64,000 nt of DNA from Viola odorata. Lineage: Eukaryota > Streptophyta > Magnoliopsida > Malpighiales > Violaceae. The stretch covers positions 57,698,304 through 57,762,303 of the forward strand of contig OY829537.1 in the NCBI GenBank assembly GCA_963691705.1, given 5' to 3'. The notes below the pieces were generated by a model, which worked only from the letters and a program-made list of their open reading frames with translations, made no database searches and was not told where the DNA came from. Made by a program: the position numbers and the translations under genes. This document shows, one piece after another, positions 26,076-37,945 of this stretch (positions are counted from its first letter, which is position 1; each line of letters opens with the position of its first letter).

Positions 26076-28040
26076 GATAATATTGTATCTGGTCAGTTCC
26101 GCACATATTGTCTGTTAAGCGTTGTGAAGGGTCACGTCCCCACATCGTGTTTTTAATGGTGTGTTTGGTCACGTCCGCACAGTCGTCTTATAATGTTGTG
26201 TCTGGTCTTGTCTGCAAATGTTGTCTGTCAAGCATTGTGAAGGGTCACGTCCCGACATCGTGTATTTAATGTTGTGTTTGGTCAGCTACGCACATGTCGT
26301 CTGATAATGTTGTGTCTGGTCACGTCCGCACATGTTGTCTGTTAAGCGTTGTGAAGGGTCACGTCCCCACATCATTTGTTAATGTTGTGTCAGGTCACGT
26401 CCACATATGTCGTCTGATAATGTTGTGTCTGGTCACTTCCGCACATGTTGTCTGTTAAGCGTTGTGAAGGGTCATGTCCCCACATTGTGTTTTTAATGTT
26501 GTGTCTCGTCACGTCCGCACAGTCGTTTGATAATGTTGTGTCTGGTCACTTCTGCACAGTCGTCTGATAATGTTGTGTCTGGTCACTTCCGCACATGTTG
26601 TCTGTCGAGCGTTGTGAAGGGTCACGTCCCCACATCGTGTATTTAATGTTGTGTTTGGTCAGGTACGCACATGTCGTCTGATAATGTTGTGTCTGGTCAC
26701 TTCCGCACATGTTGTCTGTTAAGCGTTGTGAAGGGTCACGTCCCCACATCATGTTGTTAATGTTGTGTCAGGTCACGTCCACATATGTCGTCTGATAATG
26801 TTGTGTCTGGTCACGTCCGCACATGTCATCTCTTAAGCGTTGTGAAGGGTCACGCCCCCACCTCGTGTTATTAATGTTGTGTCTGGTCACGTCCGCACAG
26901 TCGTGTGATAAAGTTGTGTCTGGTCACGTCCGCATATATCGTCTGTTAAGCGTTATGAAGGGTCAGGTCCCCACATCGTGTTTTTAATATTGTGTCTGGT
27001 CACGTCCGCACATGTCATCTCTTAAGCGTTGTGAAGGGTCACGCCCCCACCTCGTGTTATTAATGTTGTGTCTGGTCACGTCCGCACAGTCGTCTGATAA
27101 AGTTGTGTCTGGTCACGTCCGCACAAGTCATCTCTTAAGCTTTGTGAAGGGTCACGTCCGTACAGTCGTCTGATAATGTTGTGTCTGGTCACTTCCGCAC
27201 ATGTTGTCTGTTAAGCGTTGTGAAGGGTCATGTCCCCACATTGTGTTTTTAATGTTGTGTCTCGTCACGTCCGCACAGTCGTCTGATAATGTTGTGTCTG
27301 GTCACTTCCGCACAAGTCATCTCTTAAGCTTTGTGAAGGGTCACGTCCGTACAGTCGTCTGATAATGTTGTGTCTGGTCACTTCCGCACATGTTGTCTGT
27401 TAAGCGTTGTGAAGGGTCACGTCCCCACATTGTGTTTTTAATGTTGTGTCTCGTCACGTCCGCACAGTCGTTTGATAATGTTGTGTCTGGTCACTTCTGC
27501 ACAGTCGTCTGATAATGTTGTGTCTGGTCACTTCCGCACATGTTGTCTGTCAAGCGTTGTGAAGGGTCACGTCCCCACATCGTGTATTTAATGTTGTGTT
27601 TGGTCAGGTACGCACATGTCGTCTGATAATGTTGTGTCTGGTCACGTCCGCACATGTTGTCTGTTAAGCGTTGTGAAGGGTCACGTCCTCACATCGTGTT
27701 TTTAATGGTGTGTTTGGTCACGTCCGCACAGACGTCTGATAATGTTATTTCTGGTCACGCCCGCGCATGTCATCTCTTAAGCGTTGTGAAGGGTCACGTC
27801 CCCATATCATGTTTTTAATGTTGTGTCTGGTCACGTCTGCACAGTCGTCATATAATGTTGTGTCAGGTCACGTCCGCACATGTTGTCTGTTAAGCGTTGT
27901 GAAAGGTCACGTCCCCACATCGTGTTGTTAATGTTGTGTCTGGTCACGTCCACACATGTCGTCTGATAATGTTGTGTCTGGTCACATCCGTACATGTCAT
28001 CTCTTAAGCATTGTGAAGGGTCACGTCTGCACAGTCGTCT
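26076..28040 (+). repeat. Higher-order unit U18, 1965 bp, gamma
   Basis: Starts like U10, then at about 27622-27677 switches to match U14 (shift 6312), ending with the CACGTCTGCAC marker start. Confidence 0.86.
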
Positions 28041-30334
28041 GATAATATTGTATCTGGTCAGTTCCGCACATATTGTCTGTTAAGCGTTGTGAAGGGTCAC
28101 GTCCCCATATCGTGTTTTTAATGGTGTGTTTGGTCACGTCCGCACAGTCGTCTTATAATGTTGTGTCTGGTCTTGTCTGCAAATGTTGTCTGTCAAGCAT
28201 TGTGAAGGGTCACGTCCCGACATCGTGTATTTAATGTTGTGTTTGGTCAGCTACGCACATGTCGTCTGATAATGTAGTGTCTGGTCACGTCCGCACATGT
28301 TGTCTGTTAAGCGTTGTGAAGGGTCACGTCCCCACATCATTTGTTAATGTTGTGTCAGGTCACGTCCACATATGTCGTCTGATAATGTTGTGTCTGGTCA
28401 CTTCCGCACATGTTGTCTGTTAAGCGTTGTGAAGGGTCATGTCCCCACATTGTGTTTTTAATGTTGTGTCTCGTCACGTCCGCACAGTCGTTTGATAATG
28501 TTGTGTCTGGTCACTTCTGCACAGTCGTCTGATAATGTTGTGTCTGGTCACTTCCGCACATGTTGTCTGTCGAGCGTTGTGAAGGGTCACGTCCCCACAT
28601 CGTGTATTTAATGTTGTGTTTGGTCAGGTACGCACATGTCGTCTGATAATGTTGTGTCTGGTCACTTCCGCACATGTTGTCTGTTAAGCGTTGTGAAGGG
28701 TCACGTCCCCACATCATGTTGTTAATGTTGTGTCAGGTCACGTCCACATATGTCGTCTGATAATGTTGTGTCTGGTCACGTCCGCACATGTCATCTCTTA
28801 AGCGTTGTGAAGGGTCACGCCCCCACCTCGTGTTATTAATGTTGTGTCTGGTCACGTCCGCACAGTCGTGTGATAAAGTTGTGTCTGGTCACGTCCGCAC
28901 ATGTTGTCTGTTAAGCGTTGTGAAGGGTCACGTCCCCACATCGTGTTTTTAAGGGTGTGTTTGGTCACGTCCGCACAGTCGTCTGATAATGTTGTGTCTG
29001 GTCACGTCCACACATGTTGTCTGTTAAGCGTTGTGAAGGGTCACGTCCTCACATCGTGTTTTTAATGGTGTGTTTGGTCACGTCCGCACAGACGTCTGAT
29101 AATGTTATTTCTGGTCACGCCCGCGCATGTCATCTCTTAAGCGTTGTGAAGGGTCACGTCCCCATATCATGTTTTTAATGTTGTGTCTGGTCACGTCTGC
29201 ACAGTCGTCATATAATGTTGTGTCAGGTCACGTCCGCAGATGTTGTCTGTTAAGCGTTGTGAAAGGTCACGTCCCCACATCGTGTTGTTAATGTTGTGTC
29301 TGGTCACGTCCACACATGTCGTCTGATAATGTTGTGTCTGGTCACATCCGTACATGTCATCTCTTAAGCATTGTGAAGGGTAACGTCCGCACAGTCGTCT
29401 GATAATATTGTATCTGGTCAGTTCCGCACATATTGTCTGTTAAGCGTTGTGAAGGGTCACGTCCCCACATCGTGTTTTTAATGGTGTGTTTGGTCACGTC
29501 CGCACAGTCGTCTTATAATGTTGTGTCTGGTCATGTCTGCACATGTTGTCTGTCAAGCATTGTGAAGGGTCACGTCCCGACATCGTGTATTTAATGTTGT
29601 GTTTGGTCAGCTACGCACATGTCGTCTGATAATGTTGTGTCTGGTCACGTCCGCACATGTTGTCTGTTAAGCGTTGTGAAGGGTCACGTCCCCACATCAT
29701 GTTGTTAATGTTGTGTCCGGTCACGTCCACATATGTCGTCTGATAATGTTGTGTCTGGTCACGTCCGCACATGTCATATCTTAAGCGTTGTGAAAGGTCA
29801 CGGCCCCACATCGTGTTGTTAATGTTGTGTCTGGTCACGTCCACACATGTCGTCTAATAATGTTGTGTCTGGTCACGTCCGCATATATCGTCTGTTAAGC
29901 GTTATGAAGGGTCAGGTCCCCACATCGTGTTTTTAATATTGTGTCTGGTCACGTCCGTACATGTCATCTCTTAAGCGTTGTGAAGGGTCACGCCCCCACC
30001 TCGTGTTATTAATGTTGTGTCTGGTCACGTCCGCACAATCGTGTGATAAAGTTGTGTCTAGTCACGTCCGCACAAGTCATCTCTTAAGCTTTGTGAAGGG
30101 TCACGTCCGTACAGTCGTCTGATAATGTTGTGTCTGGTCACTTCCGCACATGTTGTCTGTTAAGCGTTGTGAAGGGTCATGTCCCCACATTGTGTTTTTA
30201 ATGTTGTGTCTCGTCACGTCCGCACAGTCGTCTGATAATGTTGTGTCTGGTAACTTCCGCACAGTCGTCTGATAATGTTGTGTCTGGTCACTTCCGCACA
30301 TGTTGTCTGTTAAACGTTGTCAAGTGTCACGTCC
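27622..30334 (+). repeat. Copy of 21310-24022 (shift 6312)
   Basis: This 2.7-kb stretch shares with its partner the CACGTCTGCAC marker start, GTAGTGTC, CGCAGATG, TAACGTCC and the AAACGTTGTCAAGTGTC segment. Differences include CCATATCG near 28106, GTCCACACATG near 29009 and GTGTCCGG near 29716. It ends inside a GTCACGTCC box at 30334. Confidence 0.87.
28041..29400 (+). repeat. Higher-order unit U19, 1360 bp, gamma
   Basis: Copy of U15 at +6312, with GTAGTGTC near 28274. Private CCCCATATCG near 28103 and GTCCACACATG near 29006. Confidence 0.87.
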
Positions 30335-31671
30335 GCACATGTTGTCTGTTAAGCGTTGTGAAGGGTCACGTCCCCACATCATGTTGTTAATGTTGTGTCA
30401 GGTCACGTCCACATATGTCGTCTGATAATGTTGTGTCTGGTCACGTCCGCACATGTCATATCTTAAGCGTTGTGAAAGGTCACGGCCCCACATCGTGTTG
30501 TTAATGTTGTGTCTGGTCACGTCCACACATGTCGTCTAATAATGTTGTGTCTGGTCACGTCCGCATATATCGTCTGTTAAGCGTTATGAAGGGTCAGGTC
30601 CCCACATCGTGTTTTTAATATTGTGTCTGGTCACGTCCGCACATGTCATCTCTTAAGCGTTGTGAAGGGTCACGCCCCCACCTCGTGTTATTAATGTTGT
30701 GTCTGGTCACGTCCGCACAGTCGTCTGATAAAGTTGTGTCTGGTCACGTCCGCACAAGTCATCTCTTAAGCTTTGTGAAGGGTCACGTCCGTACAGTCGT
30801 CTGATAATGTTGTGTCTGGTCACTTCCGCACATGTTGTCTGTTAAGCGTTGTGAAGGGTCATGTCCCCACATTGTGTTTTTAATGTTGTGTCTCGTCACG
30901 TCCGCACAGTCGTCTGATAATGTTGTGTCTGGTCACTTCCGCACAAGTCATCTCTTAAGCTTTGTGAAGGGTCACGTCCGTACAGTCGTCTGATAATGTT
31001 GTGTCTGGTCACTTCCGCACATGTTGTCTGTTAAGCGTTGTGAAGGGTCACGTCCCCACATTGTGTTTTTAATGTTGTGTCTCGTCACGTCCGCACAGTC
31101 GTTTGATAATGTTGTGTCTGGTCACTTCTGCACAGTCGTCTGATAATGTTGTGTCTGGTCACTTCCGCACATGTTGTCTGTCGAGCGTTGTGAAGGGTCA
31201 CGTCCCCACATCGTGTATTTAATGTTGTGTTTGGTCAGGTACGCACATGTCGTCTGATAATGTTGTGTCTGGTCACGTCCGCACATGTTGTCTGTTAAGC
31301 GTTGTGAAGGGTCACGTCCTCACATCGTGTTTTTAATGGTGTGTTTGGTCACGTCCGCACAGACGTCTGATAATGTTATTTCTGGTCACGCCCGCGCATG
31401 TCATCTCTTAAGCGTTGTGAAGGGTCACGTCCCCATATCATGTTTTTAATGTTGTGTCTGGTCACGTCTGCACAGTCGTCATATAATGTTGTGTCAGGTC
31501 ACGTCCGCACATGTTGTCTGTTAAGCGTTGTGAAAGGTCACGTCCCCACATCGTGTTGTTAATGTTGTGTCTGGTCACGTCCACACATGTCGTCTGATAA
31601 TGTTGTGTCTGGTCACATCCGTACATGTCATCTCTTAAGCATTGTGAAGGGTCACGTCCGCACAGTCGTCT
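29401..31671 (+). repeat. Higher-order unit U20, 2271 bp, alpha, composite
   Basis: Follows U16 up to 30334, then jumps to a stretch matching U17 from 24739 onward. The result is one long unit with two CATATCTTAAG segments and two GCATATATCGTC segments. Confidence 0.84.
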
Positions 31672-32442
31672 GATAATATTGTATCTGGTCAGTTCCGCAC
31701 ATATTGTCTGTTAAGCGTTGTGAAGGGTCACGTCCCCACATCGTGTTTTTAATGGTGTGTTTGGTCACGTCCGCACAGTCGTCTTATAATGTTGTGTCTG
31801 GTCTTGTCTGCAAATGTTGTCTGTCAAGCATTGTGAAGGGTCACGTCCCGACATCGTGTATTTAATGTTGTGTTTGGTCAGCTACGCACATGTCGTCTGA
31901 TAATGTTGTGTCTGGTCACGTCCGCACATGTTGTCTGTTAAGCGTTGTGAAGGGTCACGTCCCCACATCATTTGTTAATGTTGTGTCAGGTCACGTCCAC
32001 ATATGTCGTCTGATAATGTTGTGTCTGGTCACTTCCGCACATGTTGTCTGTTAAGCGTTGTGAAGGGTCATGTCCCCACATTGTGTTTTTAATGTTGTGT
32101 CTCGTCACGTCCGCACAGTCGTTTGATAATGTTGTGTCTGGTCACTTCTGCACAGTCGTCTGATAATGTTGTGTCTGGTCACTTCCGCACATGTTGTCTG
32201 TCGAGCGTTGTGAAGGGTCACGTCCCCACATCGTGTATTTAATGTTGTGTTTGGTCAGGTACGCACATGTCGTCTGATAATGTTGTGTCTGGTCACTTCC
32301 GCACATGTTGTCTGTTAAGTGTTGTGAAGGGTCACGTCCCCACATCATGTTGTTAATGTTGTGTCAGGTCACGTCCACATATGTCGTCTGATAATGTTGT
32401 GTCTGGTCACGTCCGCACATGTCATCTCTTAAGCGTTGTGAA
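30335..32442 (+). repeat. Copy of 24739-26846 (shift 5596)
   Basis: After the 30334/30335 junction the sequence follows the array at a shift of 5596. The unit markers at 31672 and 26076 agree. One clear difference is TGTCGAGCG at 31181 where the partner has TGTCAAGCG and GAATGG. The match ends where GTGAAAGG (32443) meets GTGAAGGG (26847). Confidence 0.83.
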
Positions 32443-33637
32443 AGGTCACGGCCCCACATCGTGTTGTTAATGTTGTGTCTGGTCACGTCCACACATGTCG
32501 TCTAATAATGTTGTGTCTGGTCACGTCCGCATATATCGTCTGTTAAGCGTTATGAAGGGTCAGGTCCCCACATCGTGTTTTTAATATTGTGTCTGGTCAC
32601 GTCCGCACATGTCATCTCTTAAGCGTTGTGAAGGGTCACGCCCCCACCTCGTGTTATTAATGTTGTGTCTGGTCACGTCCGCACAGTCGTCTGATAAAGT
32701 TGTGTCTGGTCACGTCCGCACAAGTCATCTCTTAAGCTTTGTGAAGGGTCACGTCCGTACAGTCGTCTGATAATGTTGTGTCTGGTCACTTCCGCACATG
32801 TTGTCTGTTAAGCGTTGTGAAGGGTCATGTCCCCACATTGTGTTTTTAATGTTGTGTCTCGTCACGTCCGCACAGTCGTCTGATAATGTTGTGTCTGGTC
32901 ACTTCCGCACAAGTCATCTCTTAAGCTTTGTGAAGGGTCACGTCCGTACAGTCGTCTGATAATGTTGTGTCTGGTCACTTCCGCACATGTTGTCTGTTAA
33001 GCGTTGTGAAGGGTCACGTCCCCACATTGTGTTTTTAATGTTGTGTCTCGTCACGTCCGCACAGTCGTTTGATAATGTTGTGTCTGGTCACTTCTGCACA
33101 GTCGTCTGATAATGTTGTGTCTGGTCACTTCCGCACATGTTGTCTGTCAAGCATTGTGAAGGGTCACGTCCCCACATCGTGTATTTAATGTTGTGTTTGG
33201 TCAGGTACGCACATGTCGTCTGATAATGTTGTGTCTGGTCACGTCCGCACATGTTGTCTGTTAAGCGTTGTGAAGGGTCACGTCCTCACATCGTGTTTTT
33301 AATGGTGTGTTTGGTCACGTCCGCACAGACGTCTGATAATGTTATTTCTGGTCACGCCCGCGCATGTCATCTCTTAAGCGTTGTGAAGGGTCACGTCCCC
33401 ATATCATGTTTTTAATGTTGTGTCTGGTCACGTCTGCACAGTCGTCATATAATGTTGTGTCAGGTCACGTCCGCACATGTTGTCTGTTAAGCGTTGTGAA
33501 AGGTCACGTCCCCACATCGTGTTGTTAATGTTGTGTCTGGTCACGTCCACACATGTCGTCTGATAATGTTGTGTCTGGTCACATCCGTACATGTCATCTC
33601 TTAAGCATTGTGAAGGGTCACGTCCGCACAGTCGTCT
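31672..33637 (+). repeat. Higher-order unit U21, 1966 bp, gamma
   Basis: Gamma start. Contains GGTCACGGCCCC near 32449, where U18 has GGTCACGCCCCC, so the trimers after 32442 come from a different unit type. Private AAGTGTTGTG at 32318. Confidence 0.84.
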
Positions 33638-34997
33638 GATAATATTGTATCTGGTCAGTTCCGCACATATTGTCTGTTAAGCGTTGTGAAGGGTCACGTC
33701 CCCACATCGTGTTTTTAATGGTGTGTTTGGTCACGTCCGCACAGTCGTCTTATAATGTTGTGTCTGGTCTTGTCTGCAAATGTTGTCTGTCAAGCATTGT
33801 GAAGGGTCACGTCCCGACATCGTGTATTTAATGTTGTGTTTGGTCAGCTACGCACATGTCGTCTGATAATGTTGTGTCTGGTCACGTCCGCACATGTTGT
33901 CTGTTAAGCGTTGTGAAGGGTCACGTCCCCACATCATTTATTAATGTTGTGTCAGGTCACGTCCACATATGTCGTCTGATAATGTTGTGTCTGGTCACTT
34001 CCGCACATGTTGTCTGTTAAGCGTTGTGAAGGGTCATGTCCCCACATTGTGTTTTTAATGTTGTGTCTCGTCACGTCCGCACAGTCGTTTGATAATGTTG
34101 TGTCTGGTCACTTCTGCACAGTCGTCTGATAATGTTGTGTCTGGTCACTTCCGCACATGTTGTCTGTCGAGCGTTGTGAAGGGTCACGTCCCCACATCGT
34201 GTATTTAATGTTGTGTTTGGTCAGGTACGCACATGACGTCTGATAATGTTGTGTCTGGTCACTTCCGCACATGTTGTCTGTTAAGCGTTGTGAAGGGTCA
34301 CGTCCCCACATCATGTTGTTAATGTTGTGTCAGGTCACGTCCACATATGTCGTCTGATAATGTTGTGTCTGGTCACGTCCGCACATGTCATCTCTTAAGC
34401 GTTGTGAAGGGTCACGCCCCCACCTCGTGTTATTAATGTTGTGTCTGGTCACGTCCGCACAGTCGTGTGATAAAGTTGTGTCTGGTCACGTCCGCACATG
34501 TTGTCTGTTAAGCGTTGTGAAGGGTCACGTCCCCACATCGTGTTTTTAAGGGTGTGTTTGGTCACGTCCGCACAGTCGTCTGATAATGTTGTGTCTGGTC
34601 ACGTCCGCACATGTTGTCTGTTAAGCGTTGTGAAGGGGCACGTCCTCACATCGTGTTTTTAATGGTGTGTTTGGTGACGTCCGCACAGACGTCTGATAAT
34701 GTTATTTCTGGTCACGCCCGCGCATGTCATCTCTTAAGCGTTGTGAAGGGTCACGTCCCCATATCATGTTTTTAATGTTGTGTCTGGTCACGTCTGCACA
34801 GTCGTCATATAATGTTGTGTCAGGTCACGTCCGCACATGTTGTCTGTTAAGCGTTGTGAAAGGTCACGTCCCCACATCGTGTTGTTAATGTTGTGTCTGG
34901 TCACGTCCACACATGTCGTCTGATAATGTTGTGTCTGGTCACATCCGTACATGTCATCTCTTAAGCATTGTGAAGGGTAACGTCCGCACAGTCGTCT
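33638..34997 (+). repeat. Higher-order unit U22, 1360 bp, gamma
   Basis: Last gamma unit in the window. Private CATCATTTATTAATG near 33932, CATGACGTCTG near 34233 and GAAGGGGCACG near 34634. Ends TAACGTCC. Confidence 0.85.
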
Positions 34998-35103
34998 GAT
35001 AATATTGTATCTGGTCAGTTCCGCACATGTTGTCTGTTAAGCGTTGTGAAGGGTCACGTCCCCACATCGTGTTTTTAATGGTGTGTTTGGTCACGTCCGC
35101 ACA

Positions 35104-36184
35104 GTCGTCTGATAATGTTGTGTCTGGTCACGTCCGCACATGTTGTCTGTTAAGCGTTGTGAAGGGTCACGTCCCCACATCATGTTGTTAATGTTGTGTC
35201 AGGTCACGACCACATATGTCGTCTGATAATGTTGTGTCTGGTCACGTCCGCACATGTCATATCTTAAGCGTTGTGAAAGGTCACGGCCCCACATCGTGTT
35301 GTTAATGTTGTGTCTGGTCACGTCCACACATGTCGTCTAATAATGTTGTGTCTGGTCACGTCCGCATATATCGTCTGTTAAGCGTTATGAAGGGTCAGGT
35401 CCCCACATCGTGTTTTTAATATTGTGTCTGGTCACGTCCGCACATGTCATCTCTTAAGCGTTGTGAAGGGTCACGCCCCCACCTCGTGTTATTAATGTTG
35501 TGTCTGGTCACGTCCGCACAATCGTGTGATAAAGTTGTGTCTAGTCACGTCCGCACAAGTCATCTCTTAAGCTTTGTGAAGGGTCACGTCCGTACAGTCG
35601 TCTGATAATGTTGTGTCTGGTCACTTCCGCACATGTTGTCTGTTAAGCGTTGTGAAGGGTCATGTCCCCACATTGTGTTTTTAATGTTGTGTCTCGTCAC
35701 GTCCGCACAATCGTCTGATAATGTTGTGTCTGGTAACTTCCGCACAGTCGTCTGATAATGTTGTGTCTGGTCACTTCCGCACATGTTGTCTGTTAAGCGT
35801 TGTGAGGGGTCACGTCCCGACATCGTGTATTTAATGTTGTGTTTGGTCAGGTACGCACATGTCGTCTGATAATGTTGTGTCTGGTCACTTCCGCACATGT
35901 TGTCTGTTAAGCGTTGTGAAGGGTCATGTCCCCACATTGTGTTTTTAATGTTGTGTCTCGTCACGTCCGCACAGTCGTTTGATAATGTTGTGTCTGGTCA
36001 CTTCCGCACATGTTGTCTGTCGAGCGTTGTGAAGGGTCACGTCCCCACATCGTGTATTTAATGTTGTGTTTGGTCAGGTACGCACATGTCGTCTGATAAT
36101 GTTGTGTCTGGTCACTTCCGCACATGTTGTCTGTTAAGCGTTGTGAAGGGTCACGTCCCCACATCATGTTGTTAATGTTGTGTC
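35104..36184 (+). repeat. 1.08-kb segment repeated at 41605-42685 (shift 6501)
   Basis: Both copies carry the rare GGTCACGACC (35204, 41705), AATCGTGTGATAAAG, GTCTAGTCACG, TAACTTCCGC and GTGAGGGGTC. Copies diverge at CACAG/CACAT on the left and GTGTCTGG/GTGTCAGG on the right. Confidence 0.85.
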
Positions 36185-36817
36185 TGGTCACGTCCGCACA
36201 ATCGTGTGATAAAGTTGTGTCTAGTCACGTCCGCACAAGTCATCTCTTAAGCTTTGTTAAGGGTCACGTCCGTACAGTCGTCTGATAATGTTGTGTCTGG
36301 TCACTTCCGCACATGTTGTCTGTTAAGCGTTGTGAAGGGTCATGTCCCCACATTGTGTTTTTAATGTTGTGTCTCGTCACGTCCGCACAGTCGTCTGATA
36401 ATGTTGTGTCTGGTAACTTCCGCACAGTCGTCTGATAATGTTGTGTCTGGTCACTTCCGCACATGTTGTCTGTTAAGCGTTGTGAGGGGTCACGTCCCGA
36501 CATCGTGTATTTAATGTTGTGTTTGGTCAGGTACGCACATGTCGTCTGATAATGTTGTGTCTGGTCACTTCCGCACATGTTGTCTGTTAAGCGTTGTGAA
36601 GGGTCATGTCCCCACATTGTGTTTTTAATGTTGTGTCTCGTCACGTCCGCACAGTCGTTTGATAATGTTGTGTCTGGTCACTTCCGCACATGTTGTCTGT
36701 CGAGCGTTGTGAAGGGTCACGTCCCCACATCGTGTATTTAATGTTGTGTTTGGTCAGGTACGCACATGTCGTCTGATAATGTTGTGTCTGGTCACTTCCG
36801 CACATGTTGTCTGTTAA
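35492..36817 (+). repeat. 680-bp tandem repeat, 1.95 copies
   Basis: Copies are 35492-36171 and 36172-36817. Both carry AATCGTGTGATAAAG, GTCTAGTCACG, GGTAACTTCCGC and GTGAGGGGTC. Differences: ACAATCG at 35708 against ACAGTCG, and GTGAAG near 35577 against GTTAAG near 36257. The match stops at 36818, where AAACGTTGTCAAG replaces AAGCGTTGTGAAG. Confidence 0.9.
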
Positions 36818-37945
36818 ACGTTGTCAAGGGTCACGTCCCCATATCATGTTTTTAAGGGCGTGTTTGGTCACGTCCGCACAGTCATCTGATAATGTTGTGT
36901 CTGGTCACGTCCGCACATGTTGTCTGTTAAGCGTTGTGAAGGGTCACGTCCTCACATCGTGTTTTTAATGGTGTGTTTGGTCACGTCCGCACAGACGTCT
37001 GATAATGTTATTTCTGGTCACGCCCGCGCATGTCATCTCTTAAGCGTTGTGAAGGGTCACGTCCCCATATCATGTTTTTAATGTTGTGTCTGGTCACGTC
37101 TGCACAGTCGTCATATAATGTTGTGTCAGATCACGTCCGCACATGTTGTCTGTTAAGCGTTGTGAAAGGTCACGTCCCCACATCGTGTTGTTAATGTTGT
37201 GTCTGGTCACGTCCACACATGTCGTCTGATAATGTTGTGTCTGGTCACGTCCGCATATATCGTCTGTTAAGCGTTGTGAAGGGTCATGTCGCCACATCGT
37301 GTTTTTAATATTGTGTCTGGTCACGTCCGCACATGTCATCTCTTAAGCGTTGTGAAGGGTCACGCCCCCACCTCGTGTTATTAATGTTGTGTCTGGTCAC
37401 GTCCGCACAGTCGTGTGATAAAGTTGTGTCTGGTCACGTCCGCACATGTTGTCAGTTAAACGTTGTCAAGGGTCACGTCCCCACATCGTGTTTTTAATGG
37501 TGTGTTTGGTCACGTCCGCACAGTCGTCTGATAATGTTGTGTCTGGTCACGTCCGCACATGTTGTCTGTTAAGCGTTGTGAAGGGTCACGTCCTCACATC
37601 GTGTTTTTAATGGTGTGTTTGGTCACGTCCGCACAGACGTCTGATAATGTTATTTCTGGTCACGCCCGCGCATGTCATCTCTTAAGCGTTGTGAAGGGTC
37701 ACGTCCCCATATCATGTTTTTAATGTTGTGTCTGGTCACGTCTGCACAGTCGTCATATAATGTTGTGTCAGGTCACGTCCGCACATGTTGTCTGTTAAGC
37801 GTTGTGAAAGGTCACGTCCCCACATCGTGTTGTTAATGTTGTGTCTGGTCACGTCCACACATGTCGTCTGATAATGTTGTGTCTGGTCACATCCGTACAT
37901 GTCATCTCTTAAGCATTGTGAAGGGTCACGTCCGCACAGTCGTCT

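Larger units (their letters stand above)
22768..27677 (+). repeat. Copy of 10333-15242 (shift 12435)
   Basis: Units U16, U17 and U18 begin exactly 12435 bp after U8, U9 and U10. Differences seen include 23314 (C against A at 10879), 23350 (A against G) and a CAGTCCTCTG near 25313. The left limit is the GGTGACG/GGTCACG difference at 10332/22767; the right limit is GTGAAAGG at 15243 against GTGAAGGG at 27678. Confidence 0.87.
34998..37945 (+). repeat. Higher-order unit U23, 2948 bp, composite, untyped
   Basis: The subunits that define alpha, beta or gamma are missing: after the first trimers the sequence goes straight to a CATCATGTTG segment near 35179. It holds the 680-bp tandem (35492-36817), two runs of CTCACATCG plus GCGCATG trimers (36954, 37593), and the CAGTTAAACG variant near 37452. 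The A after the marker has CACATGTTG, not CACATATTG. Confidence 0.82.

Noticed and set aside
35584..36644. Repeat-protein genes on the minus strand (up to 126 codons, also 42085-42465, and many 66-92 codon frames elsewhere)
   Set aside because: They are the 38-codon trimer read through, are broken by one-base length differences between subunits, and have no signal peptide, domain or recognisable promoter context.
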